DNA of 64,000 nt from Cyanophora paradoxa (Eukaryota > Glaucocystophyceae > Cyanophorales > Cyanophoraceae): positions 248,001 to 312,000 of the forward strand of contig QPMI01000049.1 in the NCBI GenBank assembly GCA_004431415.1, given 5' to 3'. Below are positions 1-11,370 of this stretch, piece after piece. Below the pieces are notes generated by a model that ran no database searches, was not told the origin of the DNA, and was given only the letters and a program-made list of their open reading frames with translations. Positions within the stretch are counted from its first letter, which is position 1. Every line of letters starts with the position of its first letter. A program made the position numbers and the translations under genes.

Positions 1-466
1 CGCGCGTGTGAACGTGGCGCGGGCGCGTGTGCAGACGGAGCCGAGCGCCACGATGCGGGTCAACGTGGACGCTGATGGCCGCTCGGTCGAGGCGTTCAGG
101 TGCCCGCCGCGGCCCGCCCCGCGCTCCGGATCCCGGCCCCGCCGCTCACGTGCACGCACGCCCTCGCCCGCCGTCCAGGCTCACGCTGCTCCCGTCCTGG
201 CGGGCGCTCGGTCGCGACCTCGCGCTGCGCGGCCGATGGGTGCCCGCCGCGCCGCGCCGCGCTCTGCGGCGCCGGCGCTCAACGGGGGCCCATCTCGGGC
301 GGCGGCATGCGCAGGCTGAGGGCGGGGCGCCGCTGCCCGGCCCGCCGGCGCTGCGGCTGCGCCTGGAGGTGGGCGAGGCGGCGGCGTCGGCGGCGGGCAA
401 GCGGCCGCCGTCTGCCGCCGAGCTGCGCGACGGCGCGTTCGAGCAGGCGCGTGGCCCGCGCGCGCA

Positions 467-516
<50 letters not shown>

Positions 517-3500
517 GAGGGAGGGATCCTGACACCGGAGCCGCAGGTGTCGAAGAGCCTGCGGAGCATGCCGCCCCCGCCCCGCCGCCGCGGCTGCAGC
601 CGCTGGCCCAGGCCTTCGCCGACTCGTCCGCGTCGGAGCGGCTGGCGCTCGTCGCCGCCGCCATCGCCGCCTCGGCGCTGGAGCCGGCCGCCGAGGGCGC
701 CGCGCCCTCGCCCGCGGCCGCCGCCCTCGAGGACGCCTTTGCCGGGCTCCGCATCGCCCAGGAGGCCACCGACCCGCCGGAGGAGGCGGGACCCGAGGAC
801 CGCGCGCCCCCTCGCCCTCGCACCGTGCGGCTCCCCGGCCCCCTCTCGAAGCTGCAGCTCGCCGCGCTGACGTACCCCCTTCGCAGAGGACGGGCAGCCG
901 CGCCGTGCGCACGCGCGCGAACGCTCGCGCGCGAGCCGAGCCGCCCCGCCGACCCGCGCGCGCCCCGCAGCGCTGGCGTACGCCGTCGTCGACCAGCGCG
1001 ACGCCATCCTGGCCCTCGTGGAGCGCACCGCGGCCGCCCTCGAGGCCCGCCCGCTCCCCGACGGGCGCCCGCAGCCGGCGCTCGCCGCCCTCGCCGCCCT
1101 CGCCGCCGTCCTGCGGGAAATGAAGCCAGAGCCGGGGGACGCCCCCTCGCCCCGGCCCCTCGGCGGCTCCCTCTTCGCGATCGAGGCGCTGGACGAGCCG
1201 CCCACGGAGACGCTCCCGCCCTGGACCGAGCCGTACGACGCGGAGGCGGAGGCGGAGAGCTGGCGGCTGCTGCGGGGGATGGAGGGGCGCCTCGAGGCGG
1301 CGCGGGCGGCCCCGGGCCCCGCGCAGCGCGCGGCGGCTGCCATCGATGCGGCCGGGCTCCTCTGCAGCGACGCCCTCCTCCTGTCCCCCTGGGTACGCTC
1401 CTTCGAGGGGCGCCTCTCCCTCCGCCGCGCCCTCGTCGTCATCCGCGAGGCATCGGGTACCTTTGCCCAGGTCCGCGCCGCCGCCGCGCCCCCCCCAGAT
1501 CAGATCTCATATCAGATCTGAGCAGGTGGCGCGCGTCGCGAACCACCTGCGGGCCGCCGCCATGCGCCGCCTCCGCGCGCTGTGCGCATCCTCCCCGCCC
1601 TCGCCGCCCTCGCCGCCGCCTCGCCGCTGTTAGCTAATGCGTACCCCCCGCAGGCACCGCTCCGAGGACGCGATCCGTGGGACGCTGGACGCGGTCGAGG
1701 CGCTCCGGTGCACCCCAGCGATCCCCCGCGCCGCCCTCCCCGCACGATCCGGCTGCCGCTTGCTGATGCAGTGGCACCCCACCCCGCCCCGCCCCGGCGC
1801 CGGCGCGCTCAGACCAAACATGTGCGCTCGGCCTTCGGCCTTTCGGCTCGGCTCTTATGGTTGGGGCTAACGGCGGGGAGTACGGCGCGCAGAAGCTACG
1901 CCGTACCCGACCTGCACGCGGTGCCCCTGGGAGCGGTCCTGGAGCTCCTGCAGCAGGCGCTGGCGGCCGCCCGCGGGCTGGCGACGGCGGGGCCGGCCCC
2001 CGGCGAGGCCGCCGGCCCCACGCTGCTCTGGGCCGAGGTCCTGATCGCGCTCGGCGGGCAGTACGTCATGGTCCGCGGCGCGATCGCGCCCGCAAAGATA
2101 AGAAGAGAGAGAGAAGTGGGACGCGGCGCCTGCCTGACCGTTTCCGGGCAGGACGGGCTGATGGAGGAGGGGGTACAGCCCCTCTTCGAGGCGTGGTCGC
2201 TGCTGCTGCGCTGCGGCCCCGCCGGCTGCCCCTCCCGCCTCGAGGCCCGCACCATCTCTCTCCTGACCGAGGCCCACGGCGCGCCGTACCCCCCCCCCCC
2301 CGCCCCCCCAAAGACCTCGTTTTCTTTCGCCTGATCGTGAAGATTCGTATCTTCTGCTGCTGCAGGATTCGAGCCGATGGCTTACCGCCTCGCGGAGCGG
2401 CTGTACTGGTACAAGGAAGGGTTACAGGACCTCCACGCCGAAGCCCGCGCCTGCGCCTCCCTCGGTGCGCGCTGTACCCCCCCCCTCCCCCTCCGCCCCA
2501 AGCCCCGGCTCCACTCTGACCGCCCCGCCCCGAAGCGCACTTGGCGATGGGGGCGGGCCGCCTTGCCAAGGGCCAGGGCTTCATCGACCGCATGTTCGAG
2601 ATCTACCGCGCCCTGCCCCCCGCCGAGCGGTCCGCCCGCCCAAATCAACATTCGGCCCCCGCGCCCCCCGCGCCCAACTGTACCCCCCACAGGGAGCGGG
2701 AGTCGATGGGATACAGGGCGGCCGAGCTCTCGATCATGCTGGCGCTCCGGTTTGCCCTTTCATTTTGAAAGCCTTTTCGATCCCGATGTCGGCCGTGAAT
2801 TTTAACCTGTCTCGCAGGGCGGGGGACTTCCGGGGGGTGTACGAGCACGCGCGCACCTGCTGCATCCTCGCCATCGCCCACTTCGACCGCGCCCAGTGTG
2901 TCCCCCCCTTGGGGCCGAGCGGGCGGGGCCGCCGCCGGCGCCGAGCGGCCGCCCTCGCTCTCGCAGCCCGCGGTCTGTACCCCCCAGCATGAGGAACTTG
3001 CGGTACCTCGCCGCGACGGGCGCCCCCCTCGACGTCCACCTCGAGTTCTTCAAGTTCTTCTTGTGCGCGTACCCCCCCCCCCGCGGCGTGAGTCACGCCG
3101 ACGGCGCCAGTCACGCGCGCACGGCAGGTACGTGTCGGCGGTGTGCGACCCGCACAGCCTGAGCTCGGCGACGATGCACGGCCTCTGCGCCGTGGCGGAG
3201 CTGCAGGCGCGGCTGGGCCTCTGGCGCCCGGCCTCCCGCCTCTTCGCCCTCGCCCTCGGCGCCGCCGCGCGGTACCCCGGGGCCTACCCCCCCGACCACC
3301 CCCGCATCCGCCGCCTCCGCGCCGCCATCGCCCTCTGCGAGAAGTTCGCAGGGCAAGCCCCGGGCCCCCATGGCCACGCCCCGCGGCCGCCCGATCAGGC
3401 CTCCGGATCCGGCGCCGGCGCCGGCGCCCCCAGGTCTAGGTCTGGACCAGATCTCGGGCCCGTGCCCAGCGGGCCGTCCCCCGGGCCCGGCTCTGGCTTC

Positions 3501-3530
3501 AGCTGGGATCCCGGAGTCCGACGGTCATGA
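1..3530 (+). CDS. Helical/TPR-like protein, 3' part of a multi-exon gene
   Basis: I do not recognise a named family. Exon-like segments separated by C-rich introns are read in the plus direction, for example ending CEKFAG near 3350. Donors such as GTCCGC (near 2629) and GTGCGC (near 3062), and acceptors after C-tracts, match those proven in the ettA gene. The last exons (about 3127-3530) read YVSAVCDPHSLSSATMHGL, then a helix pair with LGLWRPASRLFALALG and YPPDHPRIRRLRAAIALCEK. This resembles the C-terminal TPR helices of TPR or SMYD-type proteins. Earlier segments (LAERLYWYKEGLQDLHAEAR, FRGVYEHARTCCILAIAH) are also amphipathic helices. The 5' end is unresolved: the first kilobase is low-complexity Ala/Pro/Arg and contains a (CCG)n run at 468-513, so the gene may begin outside the window. 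The stop at 3528-3530 follows a Pro/Gly/Ser-rich tail. TPR-like is inference. Confidence 0.5.
468..513. repeat. (CCG)n trinucleotide run
   Basis: An uninterrupted run of about 15 CCG units, readable as polyproline, polyarginine or polyalanine depending on frame. It is probably in the coding or 5' part of the gene that ends at 3530. Confidence 0.85.
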
Positions 3531-3930
3531 TTCCGCAGCCGTCAGCATTCATGCTGGCCTGGCTAGTACTAGGTTTTATAATTAGCGCTGATCATGACGC
3601 GGAGCGAAGCTTAAGAAATCGATATCGATATCATATGCATAGTATATCATGTATCACGGCACTAGTGAACGTACTGCATGTGTTCGCGCATGCGCATTTC
3701 ATCGTCGACGTACGTCGACATCGACGTCGGTTCTAGATCTAAATCTCGGGAGCCGCTGTCAGCCCGCTGGGCCTTCGTTGTGTCGCAACGAACTCGGAAC
3801 TCACAGTCTCATGCAGTCAAAATCACTGGGGCGGAAATTAAAGGGGCTAAGTGAGGAGGCCTAGCTATAGGGTACCCCGGCCCGGATCGCGGCCCGCGCC
3901 GGCGCCGAATTCGAATTCTCGATCGCGGCC
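3531..3930. other. Intergenic spacer made largely of 6-bp palindromes
   Basis: No gene is visible. Between 3600 and 3745 the sequence is almost a chain of perfect hexamer palindromes (AAGCTT, CTTAAG, ATCGAT, GATATC, CATATG, ATGCAT, ACTAGT, GCATGC, GTCGAC, GACGTC, TCTAGA, AGATCT). It looks like a polylinker, but the same style recurs across the window, so it is native. It presumably holds the 3' UTR of the gene on the left and the promoter of the MYND gene. Confidence 0.6.
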
Positions 3931-3936
3931 GCAAAG

Positions 3937-6366
3937 ATGCCCTCGACTGTATATCGACTTGCATCGAGTTCCGGGATGATCATGGACTTGATCGGAGTCC
4001 GCGTCTGTGTGGAGTTGACGCAAGAAGCGAGCCCTGAGGATCGCGCGAGGCGTCTCGCGGCCGTCGAAACCGCGCACAGCAGCGCCGAGGCGCTGCTCGG
4101 CGTTCTGAGCGGCGACGATGCGCAAAGCATTGCGGACGCGTGCTCGTGGAGGCGCCTCGGTGTCGCGGATCCCATCACGGGAGTACTAGTGCAAACTGAT
4201 CATCCGCGGGAACCGAGCGCGGCCATCTCCACGCTAGCAGAATGGGGCGGGTGCGTTCTTAGGTCTCGCGTACGGACACGCTCGCGACCGCACGCTGCGC
4301 GCAGATGGAAGGTTCTGCGCGACCGCTTCGTCGAGGGTCGCCCGAATCTGCGATGGCCGTCGAGGCCCTTTGAACTCGTGGTGTACAGAGCCAGCATTTC
4401 TTGGCCGGAAGTCATCCGCATCTGCGATTTGGGCATCATGCACCTCATGGTCAGCGCTTTGGGTGCAATAGCAATTGCCTGCCCTTCTCCTCTCGTGCTG
4501 ACGCTCTGCTCCCGCAGATCCTGGGAGGAGGCGCGCGCGTCTGGCGGCTTCTCCTGTCGGACGCGCCGCTGCTCGACGCGCTGTGCGCCGCGGCAAGCTC
4601 GAGCGCGTCAGCCGCGACTGGCGGTGCGGAGCTGCTGGCGATGCGGACGATGCAGTTGATTGCGGACGTGCTCGATATGTCGAGCGAAGTAAGGCCGCTC
4701 GAGTTCATATCGCCGACCGCTACGTATACGCCGATCTAGATCGTCGTTGACGTCAATTGCAAACTGCGCAGTTGCGGGACGAGCTCGCGCGGCGCGAGCT
4801 CTGGCGGCCGGCCGTCGAGTGGCTCCGTCGGGCGGGACCCGCCCTCGAGGACCCGATGCTGTACACTACCCGCGACTGTGCGCGCGAGCGCTGCTTTCGC
4901 TTCTCTAGATCTGTCGCCCACAATTGCAACATTAACATTAACATGCACACATCGATTGCTCGCAGCGCTCATGGGCCTCGGTGTATTCGCGCTCGAGCTG
5001 ACCCATGCGGCCGCCAGCACAGTCCGAAACTTCCTTCTTCACAACCAGGTCTGCCCCCAGCCGCTCCTCCGCAGCTTCGTCGCGCGCGCTTTTCACGGAA
5101 GCTCCGCTTCGCGATCGACTTCGCTCAGATGACGGAGCAGACTGCGCGAGCGCGCGACGACGCGTACTGCGCGATAAAGGACGACGAAAGTGCGCGCGTG
5201 CTTGCGACCTCTCGCTTATGATCCAGCTTGCGATTGCTTCTCAGCGTTCTTGTTTCTTTCGCGCGCCTCACTGCCCGTGCAGAGGATCCGGCATACGCCA
5301 GGACGCTCGCTCGCTGCCGCGGCGTGGTGGCGGGCGCCCTGGGCGCCGGGCTCGTCCCCGCTGCCGAGATCATTCTCTTTGCCCTCTTGCGCCGCATCGA
5401 CGACGCCGAAAAGTCCGTACCCGCGCGCCACGCTTCCCAAGGCCGCCTCTCGCGCTCCCCTGAAATGGCGCAGCGGCGCGCCCCGCGAATGGCCATGGAC
5501 GATCATAAAGCAGGAATCCCTCGAAGACGCGACCTTGCAGGTACTCGACTCGCTTTCGTGCGCGTACTCCTACCCCCCTCCCCCCCCCCTCCCCCTCCGC
5601 CTTACCCCCTAGGCTGGTTTAAAGATTGTTCTGAAGACGATATCGATGGGTGCGCAGCCTCTCTCAGCATCGGGACAGGTGTGCCATTCCTGGCAGCCAT
5701 TCCTGCCCTCGCCTTGCCAGCGTTCTCCGCCACATATCATCCCGCCCAGTTCGACCTTCAGTGCGTATCTTATACAAAATAATAATACTACCATCCAGAT
5801 TCGCCGATCGCGATCCACGTTGATCAGACGCCGCGCCCCGCAGCCGCGAAACCTGAGCCTCGTAATGAAATCGGCTGCCACAACTCTTCTGGTCTCGATG
5901 GGGGAGCTCCCTGTAAACGCCGTCAAGAAAGCAGGACGAGCGCTCCTCCGCGCGACTTTCCACGAAACCATGGCGCGTCCGATCCTCGCAGATCGATTAT
6001 CTAGAATTGGGGCTTTCTGACATCGATATCGCGACGTCGTCAGCCGAAAGGGTGTCTTCGCATCTGCGGGAACGCGAGCCGGCGGCGGCCCGGCTGCGTG
6101 CCGGAGGAGCCCACGCCCCAAGCCTTCTCCAAGTGCTCAGGCTGCAAGCAGGTCGGCCTAACCCGTCGCCAGGGCCCCCTCTGCCCATGCGGCCGACGCC
6201 GCCCCTTCAGGTGTGGTACTGCTCGGCGGAGTGCCAGAAGGCGGCGTGGAAGGAGCACAAGCCGCGCTGCCGGGAGCTCAGGCGGGCCTTCGACGAGGCC
6301 GAGGCGAAGCTCCAGGCCGCGGCCACCGAGGCGGCGGGAGGGGCTGCACATCAAACTACGGCTTGA
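3937..6366 (+). CDS. MYND zinc-finger protein
   Basis: The C-terminus is a MYND finger, a zinc-binding protein-interaction module of the C-x2-C...C-x3-C...H-x3-C type. The finger is split by a 59-bp intron (6152-6210). The upstream exon ends CSGCKQ and the downstream exon continues VWYCSAECQKAAWKEHKPRC, giving all cysteines and the histidine. The stop is at 6364-6366. The preceding exons encode leucine/alanine-rich helices (for example about 4519-4689, 4770-4865, 4962-5047, 5280-5412 and 5865-6000), as in the armadillo-like body of many algal MYND proteins. The start at 3937 is the first good ATG but follows AG, so it could instead be an internal exon. Introns here are AT-richer than in neighbouring genes and contain many palindromes. 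The MYND call is firm; the helical body and partner proteins are inference. Confidence 0.75.
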
Positions 6367-6399
6367 CCGTCAAGATCCGGATCAGTCTCACACCCCCGA

Positions 6400-6446
6400 C
6401 CCCCGCCCCCCCTCCCCCCCTCCCCCCCCCCCCCCTCCACCCCACC

Positions 6447-6483
<37 letters not shown>

Positions 6484-6930
6484 CCTCAAACCGGCCCCCC
6501 CCCCCTTCACCCCACCCCCCAGCGCCTCCGGAAAGGCCCGGACCCGGAGCGCCTCCAGAAGCCGCGGCAGCTGGCCAAGCGCTGGACTCTTTCTAATTAG
6601 AACACGTGAGCGGTTCGAGGCTTGCGTGGCCTCTGTGGGGGTGGGTGGGGAGGGGAGGGAGGGAGGGGGGTGGGGGAGAGGGGGGGGGAGGGGTAGGGGG
6701 GGGCAGGGAGGGGGAAGGAGGGGGAAGGGGGGGGGAGGGGGGGGGAGGGGGATGGCTAGCTAGCTAGTGAGGCAGAGGTCGAGTTTTCTCCGGGCCCTTA
6801 CCCCACCCTAGATTTCTGCCGCCCGACCCCAATGCGTACTCAATCACTCATAGCATAATAACTGAGTCACAAGCATAATATTAATTATATATAATTATGC
6901 GGGGGTCATCAGTCAAATTATTATTAATTA
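6400..6930. repeat. Simple-sequence spacer between convergent genes
   Basis: Between the ends of the MYND and SET genes lie a C-rich tract (6404-6444), a (CA)n run of about 15 units (6448-6478), a second C tract, and a G-rich polypurine stretch (about 6638-6755) with many runs of four or more G. The stretch 6835-6930 is AT-rich (TAATTATATATAATTA). No gene is visible. The G-rich block could form quadruplexes and may be hard to sequence accurately. Confidence 0.8.
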
Positions 6931-6931
6931 T

Positions 6932-8126
6932 CTAATCAGTCAAAATCACGTGCGGAGCGGAGAGGGGCCGCGCGAGGAGAGTCCGGTACTTGGCGGCGTC
7001 GCCGCCGTCGGCCCCCTCCGCAACGACGGTGGCGGCCAGGGCGCGCTGCAGCCGGGCCCGCGCCTCCTTGTGCCGCCCCGAGTGCTTGAGCAGCTGGTAC
7101 GCGTCGTACATCGCGCGCGCGACGGGCTGCGTGTCCAGCACGTTCTCCTCGGCCAGGAGCCGCGCGAGCGCGTCGGCCATCGCCGCGCCCTCCTCCGGCC
7201 GCCCCAGGTGCGCGTGCATCGGGATCGCCTCGTCCAGGCGGGCCGCCTCCGCCCGGCGGGCGTCGCTGGCCGCGAGGGCCTCCCCCTCCAGCGAGCACGC
7301 CGGACACTCGCAGAGGAAGCCGAACTGCTGCTGGAGGAAGGCGCGGCGGGCGGCGCGGGTCTGGTGCGACGCGGCGTAGTCCGTGCAGAGCTCCTCCCCC
7401 TCCCGCACGTCGCGAATTGTGTGGATCACTTCAACCTGTTACAAATTGAATTAGTTGAACAGCAGCAGCAGTTTTTAATTTCAAGCATATGCATTTTAAT
7501 TCAGAGCTCACCCCCTTCTCCTTGTTCCAGCTGTGGTGCACATTTGCGCAGCACGAGTGGTTGAAGCGGGCGGCCTGCAAGAACAGGCCAGACGTGCTGG
7601 CGCCCGCGCCGAGGGGCAGGGCGTTCGTGCGAAAAGTGCCGGACGCCGTCCGGGGCCGTCCCTCTCGCCAGCCGTTCTCGCGCAGATCGAAGAAGGCCGC
7701 GCGCTGGCGGTCGTCGAGCCGCTCGAGACCGCGCTCGATGTCCCGCGGGCCGGTCGCCACAATCAGCGGCGGGTCCTCGAGCAGCCGCTCCCCCGCCGCT
7801 ATGTCCCGCGTCGCCACCGCGCCGAGGCCCTTCCCCGGCACCGGCCGGATCGCGAAAGCCGGCGCCGCGGGCGCCCGGGGCGAGCTCTCTAGCACGCGGA
7901 CGTTGGCAGCTTGGACGCAGAGCAGCGCGCCGTCGATGAGGATGACTGGGATGCGCCCGCGCTGGCGGCAGTCGGCTGCGAGCTTGCTGTCTTCGGAGGG
8001 CAGGACCAGCCCGATCTTGCCGTTCTGTTCCGGCGAGCTGAGGCCGCGCAGCTGAACGACGCTACCCACGCACGCCATAGCGACTTGCCGAAGTTGAGCT
8101 GCACAGCTGCCAGGCTGGCAAAGCAC
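6932..8126 (-). CDS. SET-domain protein (SMYD/TPR-SET type)
   Basis: A probable protein lysine methyltransferase. There are two exons, 7512-8126 and 6932-7435, joined over a 76-bp GTGAGC...AACAG intron in phase 0. The N-terminus (VGSVVQLRGLSSPEQNGKIG) looks like a small algal domain often seen beside MYND/SET proteins. The SET core follows: GKGLGAVATRDIAAGERLLEDPP (first 20: GKGLGAVATRDIAAGERLLE), then the SAM-pocket motif RFNHSCCANV, then across the intron REGEELCTDYA, and a post-SET cysteine cluster FLCECPAC. An alanine-rich helical tail ends at 6932. The start may be 8126 or the in-frame ATG at 8078, which leads directly into the first domain. The gene lies downstream of ettA on the same strand with 269 bp between them. 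There is no MYND finger inside the SET, unlike animal SMYDs. Substrate is unknown. Confidence 0.88.
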
Positions 8127-8395
8127 GCGCGCAAGTTACGTGTGACCATATGCATGGCCGGTAATTCAACAAGAAAAATTGTATTATTACTAATCATAAG
8201 AGTGTTCGATCGAAAATTCGCTCGAATCGTAAAAACCGCTTTCTTTACTTTTTGTTTCCGCCATCTTCCCTCCCTCCCTCTTCTCAAACCGCGGAGTCGG
8301 CGCGACTACGTACTCGTTGATTTGGTTCGGATACACAAACTGGCACGGGCTGGCGCCAACGTTCGCTGGCGCGGGGGACCGCGCCCGGGGCCCGC

Positions 8396-11332
8396 TCAGT
8401 GGGTGGCGAGGGGCCGGTACTGAGCGCGGGCGCGCGCGGGCCGACATTAGAGCCGCCGAGCTGGAGGCCGGGGCGAGGGCGGGGGAGGCTTCGCGCACCT
8501 TGATGCGCTTGGGCTCGACGTTGCCGAGGCGCTTCCGCCGGTCCGCCTCGTACTCGTCGAAGTTGCCTGCCCCGCCCCCGGCCCCGGGCCCCGGCCCCGC
8601 CTCAGGCCCCGTCTTCGAGAGGCCAAGGGCCCCTTCCGGCCCCTCCCGACGCTATGGAAGGCCAGGGCCAGGGGGGGGGGGGGGGGGGGGGGGGGAATGC
8701 GTACCCGGGTAGAAGACGACGTTGCCGTCGTCCTCGAAGGCCAAAATGTGCGTCGCGATGCGGTTCAGGAACCACCTGCGGGGCGTCAGCTGCGAGGCGT
8801 AGCGGGGCGGCGCCTTGCAGGCGGGGCGCGCGCGCCGGTCGTGGGAGATGATGAGGGCGCAGCCGCCGAAGCCCTCCAGCCTGCGGGCGGGCGGGCCGGC
8901 GGGCGTGCGGGCGGTCAGACGGAGGCTGGACGCGACGAGCGCCCTGTCATCAGCGCACCCGTCCTCGAGGGCGCGCAGCGTGTCGACGTCCAGGTCTGGG
9001 GGGAGGGGGTAGGGGCAGGGCGCCTCAGGTGAGCGCCTGAGCGGGAGGGGGGGCGGGGGGGTAGGAAGGGTTGAAGGACCGTTGGTGGGCTCGTCGAGCA
9101 TGAGGACGTTGCCGCCGCTCTTCAGCACGCGCGCCAGGTTCAGACTGCCCCAAAATGAGGGGGAGGAGCAGACGAAGAAGGGAGAGGCGGAAAGGAGGAG
9201 GGGAGGGCACCGGTTGCGCTCGCCGCCGGAGAGGACCCCGGCCTTCTTCTGCTGGTCCCCGCCCCGGAACCCGTACAGGCTGCAGTACGCCCGCGACTGG
9301 TAGAAGGGGGCGGGGTGAGGGCTGGGCTGAACGCGGTAAGAGGGGGTGGGGTGGGGGCTCACGTTGAGGGTGCGGGCGCCCAGCTTGATCTCGTCGTTCC
9401 CGCCCGAGATCGACTGCGGCGAAAGGTGAGCGCGGCGCGGGGGAAGGGAGAAGGGGGGTACGGTGCCCGCTCGCCTGCCAGACGGTCTCGTCGGCCTCCA
9501 GGCCCGTGCGCTGCTGGTCCACGTACCTGGGTGCCGGACGTTGGAAAAGATGGGGGGGGGGGGGGGGGGGGCGAGCGAGGGCCGGGGAGGGGTACAGCGC
9601 ACATGAGCTTGACGGTCTGGCCGATCTCGATGTCGCCCGAGTCGGGCTTGTCCAGTCCCGCGATCATCCTGGCGGCGGGGGGGGGAAGGGGAAGGGGGGT
9701 ACGCGTCGTGAGGAAGGGCGCGGGTCCGGTCGGGCGGAGGGTGGAAGGGGAGGCACTTGAAGAGCGTGGTCCTGCGCGGCGCAGGCGCCGGCGTCAACAC
9801 GGAACGAAAGAAACAGACAGGGCTGGGGGCAGGGGAGGGGGGAAAGAGGGGGCGCGGGGGTACGCACTTGCCGGCGCCGTTGCCTCCGATGATGCCGACG
9901 ATGCCGCCCTGCGCCGCGCCGCCCCCCGGGGCCTCAGAGACGGCGCCGGCCGCGCCCATCGCTCTACGCCTCTAGCTAGCCGCGAGGCGGAGCTTGCAGC
10001 CGGGCCGGGCCGCGGGGCCGATCCCGCGCCCAACGACCCCTCTCACGTAGCACAGGGTCAGGGGTACGGGGGCGCACGGAGGGGACGTCGAAGGTGACGC
10101 CCTCGTAGAGCAGCCGCTCCCCGAAGCTCTTCTGCGCCCCCCGGAGCCCAAAGGCCGCGCTCAAGAGAGAGAAGAGGGGAGGTGGGGAGGGGCCGGGGGG
10201 AGGGGGGCGTCTCCTTTTGAGGAGGGAGCGCAGTAGGGCGCTCCCCAGAGGCTCAGGGGGGGAGGAGGCGCGGGGGGGGAGCGCACGGAGACGCCCTCGA
10301 AGGAGATGACGCGGTCCCCGAGGCGCGGGCCCGGCGGGATGTCTGCGGGGCGGGGTCGGGGCTCCCGCGTCAGGGGAGCGGGGCGGGGCGGGGCGAGGGG
10401 AGGATGAGGGAGGAGCGAGGGAAGGAGGCGCAGCGACGGGGCGGCGAGGCGGGGCGAGCGAGGCGGGGAGGGGGGCGGCGGGGGCAGGTTTAGATGTACG
10501 ATGTAGAGCCGGCTCCGGGGGGCGGGGGGGGCGGGGGAGCGGCGGGGGGCGGCGGGGCGGGTGGCGGGCGCGGACAGATCTCGGCCTGCTGGACGCGCTC
10601 GTTGCCGTCCTCCTTGAGGAGCTCCTCGTAGCGGCTGATCCGCGCCTTGCTCTTCGCCTGCCGCGCCTGCGCGGCGCACGGGGCTCAAAAGGAGGGGGAG
10701 GAGGGGGAGGAGGGATGGGCGCGGCGCTCTTAATATCCTTTGAGATTATGCACGCGGTCCGGGGCGGGGCCGCCTCAGGCGTCGACGACGGAAGGGGAGG
10801 CGGCGGCAGGAGGGAGGGAGGGGCGAGGGCGCGACCGGCCACTCTAGGAAGCTAGCTGGCTAGCGAGGCCGCTTAAGGCGCAGGAGGAGGGGGCGGGGGG
10901 GCGGGCGGGCCTTGGGGGCCATGGAGATCCACTCGAGCTCGCGCTCGAGGGTCCGCTGCCGCTGCTTGTCGCCCTTCTCCTCCTGCGCCAGCCGCTTCGC
11001 CTTCTGGTCCAGCCACGAGCTGCCGCGGGCCGGAGCGGTGAGCGGCGGGGGGAGCGGAGGGAAGCTCTAGCTGTAGCTGAGCTTGGCTTGGGCTCCTGCT
11101 AGAGGCGATGCCGCCGCCCGCGGCGCGGCGCCCTCGCTTTGCACTCGTGCTCCTACTGCCCCGCCCTGCCCGGGCACGCCTGCCCGGGCTTCTATTGCCC
11201 TGCCTCTGCCCTTCTACTGCGAGCTCGGGCTCGAGCTCTAGGCTCAGCTCTAGCGCCCTCGCTTTGTACTCCTGCTTCTCCTGCCCCGCCCTGCGCCCGC
11301 ACCTGTAGTTGCCCTGCCAGGGGATGCCCTGC

Positions 11333-11370
<38 letters not shown>

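Noticed and set aside
27-1637. 536-codon open frame at the left edge
   Set aside because: It is a low-complexity Pro/Arg/Ala frame produced by high GC. Competing frames of similar length exist on both strands and none has a family motif.
3600-3745. Possible cloning-vector polylinker contamination
   Set aside because: The same density of palindromic hexamers occurs in introns and spacers through the window, so it is native sequence style.
8652-9959. 435-codon single open frame on minus
   Set aside because: It reads through several ettA introns; the true product is the spliced EttA, whose exons lie in all three frames.
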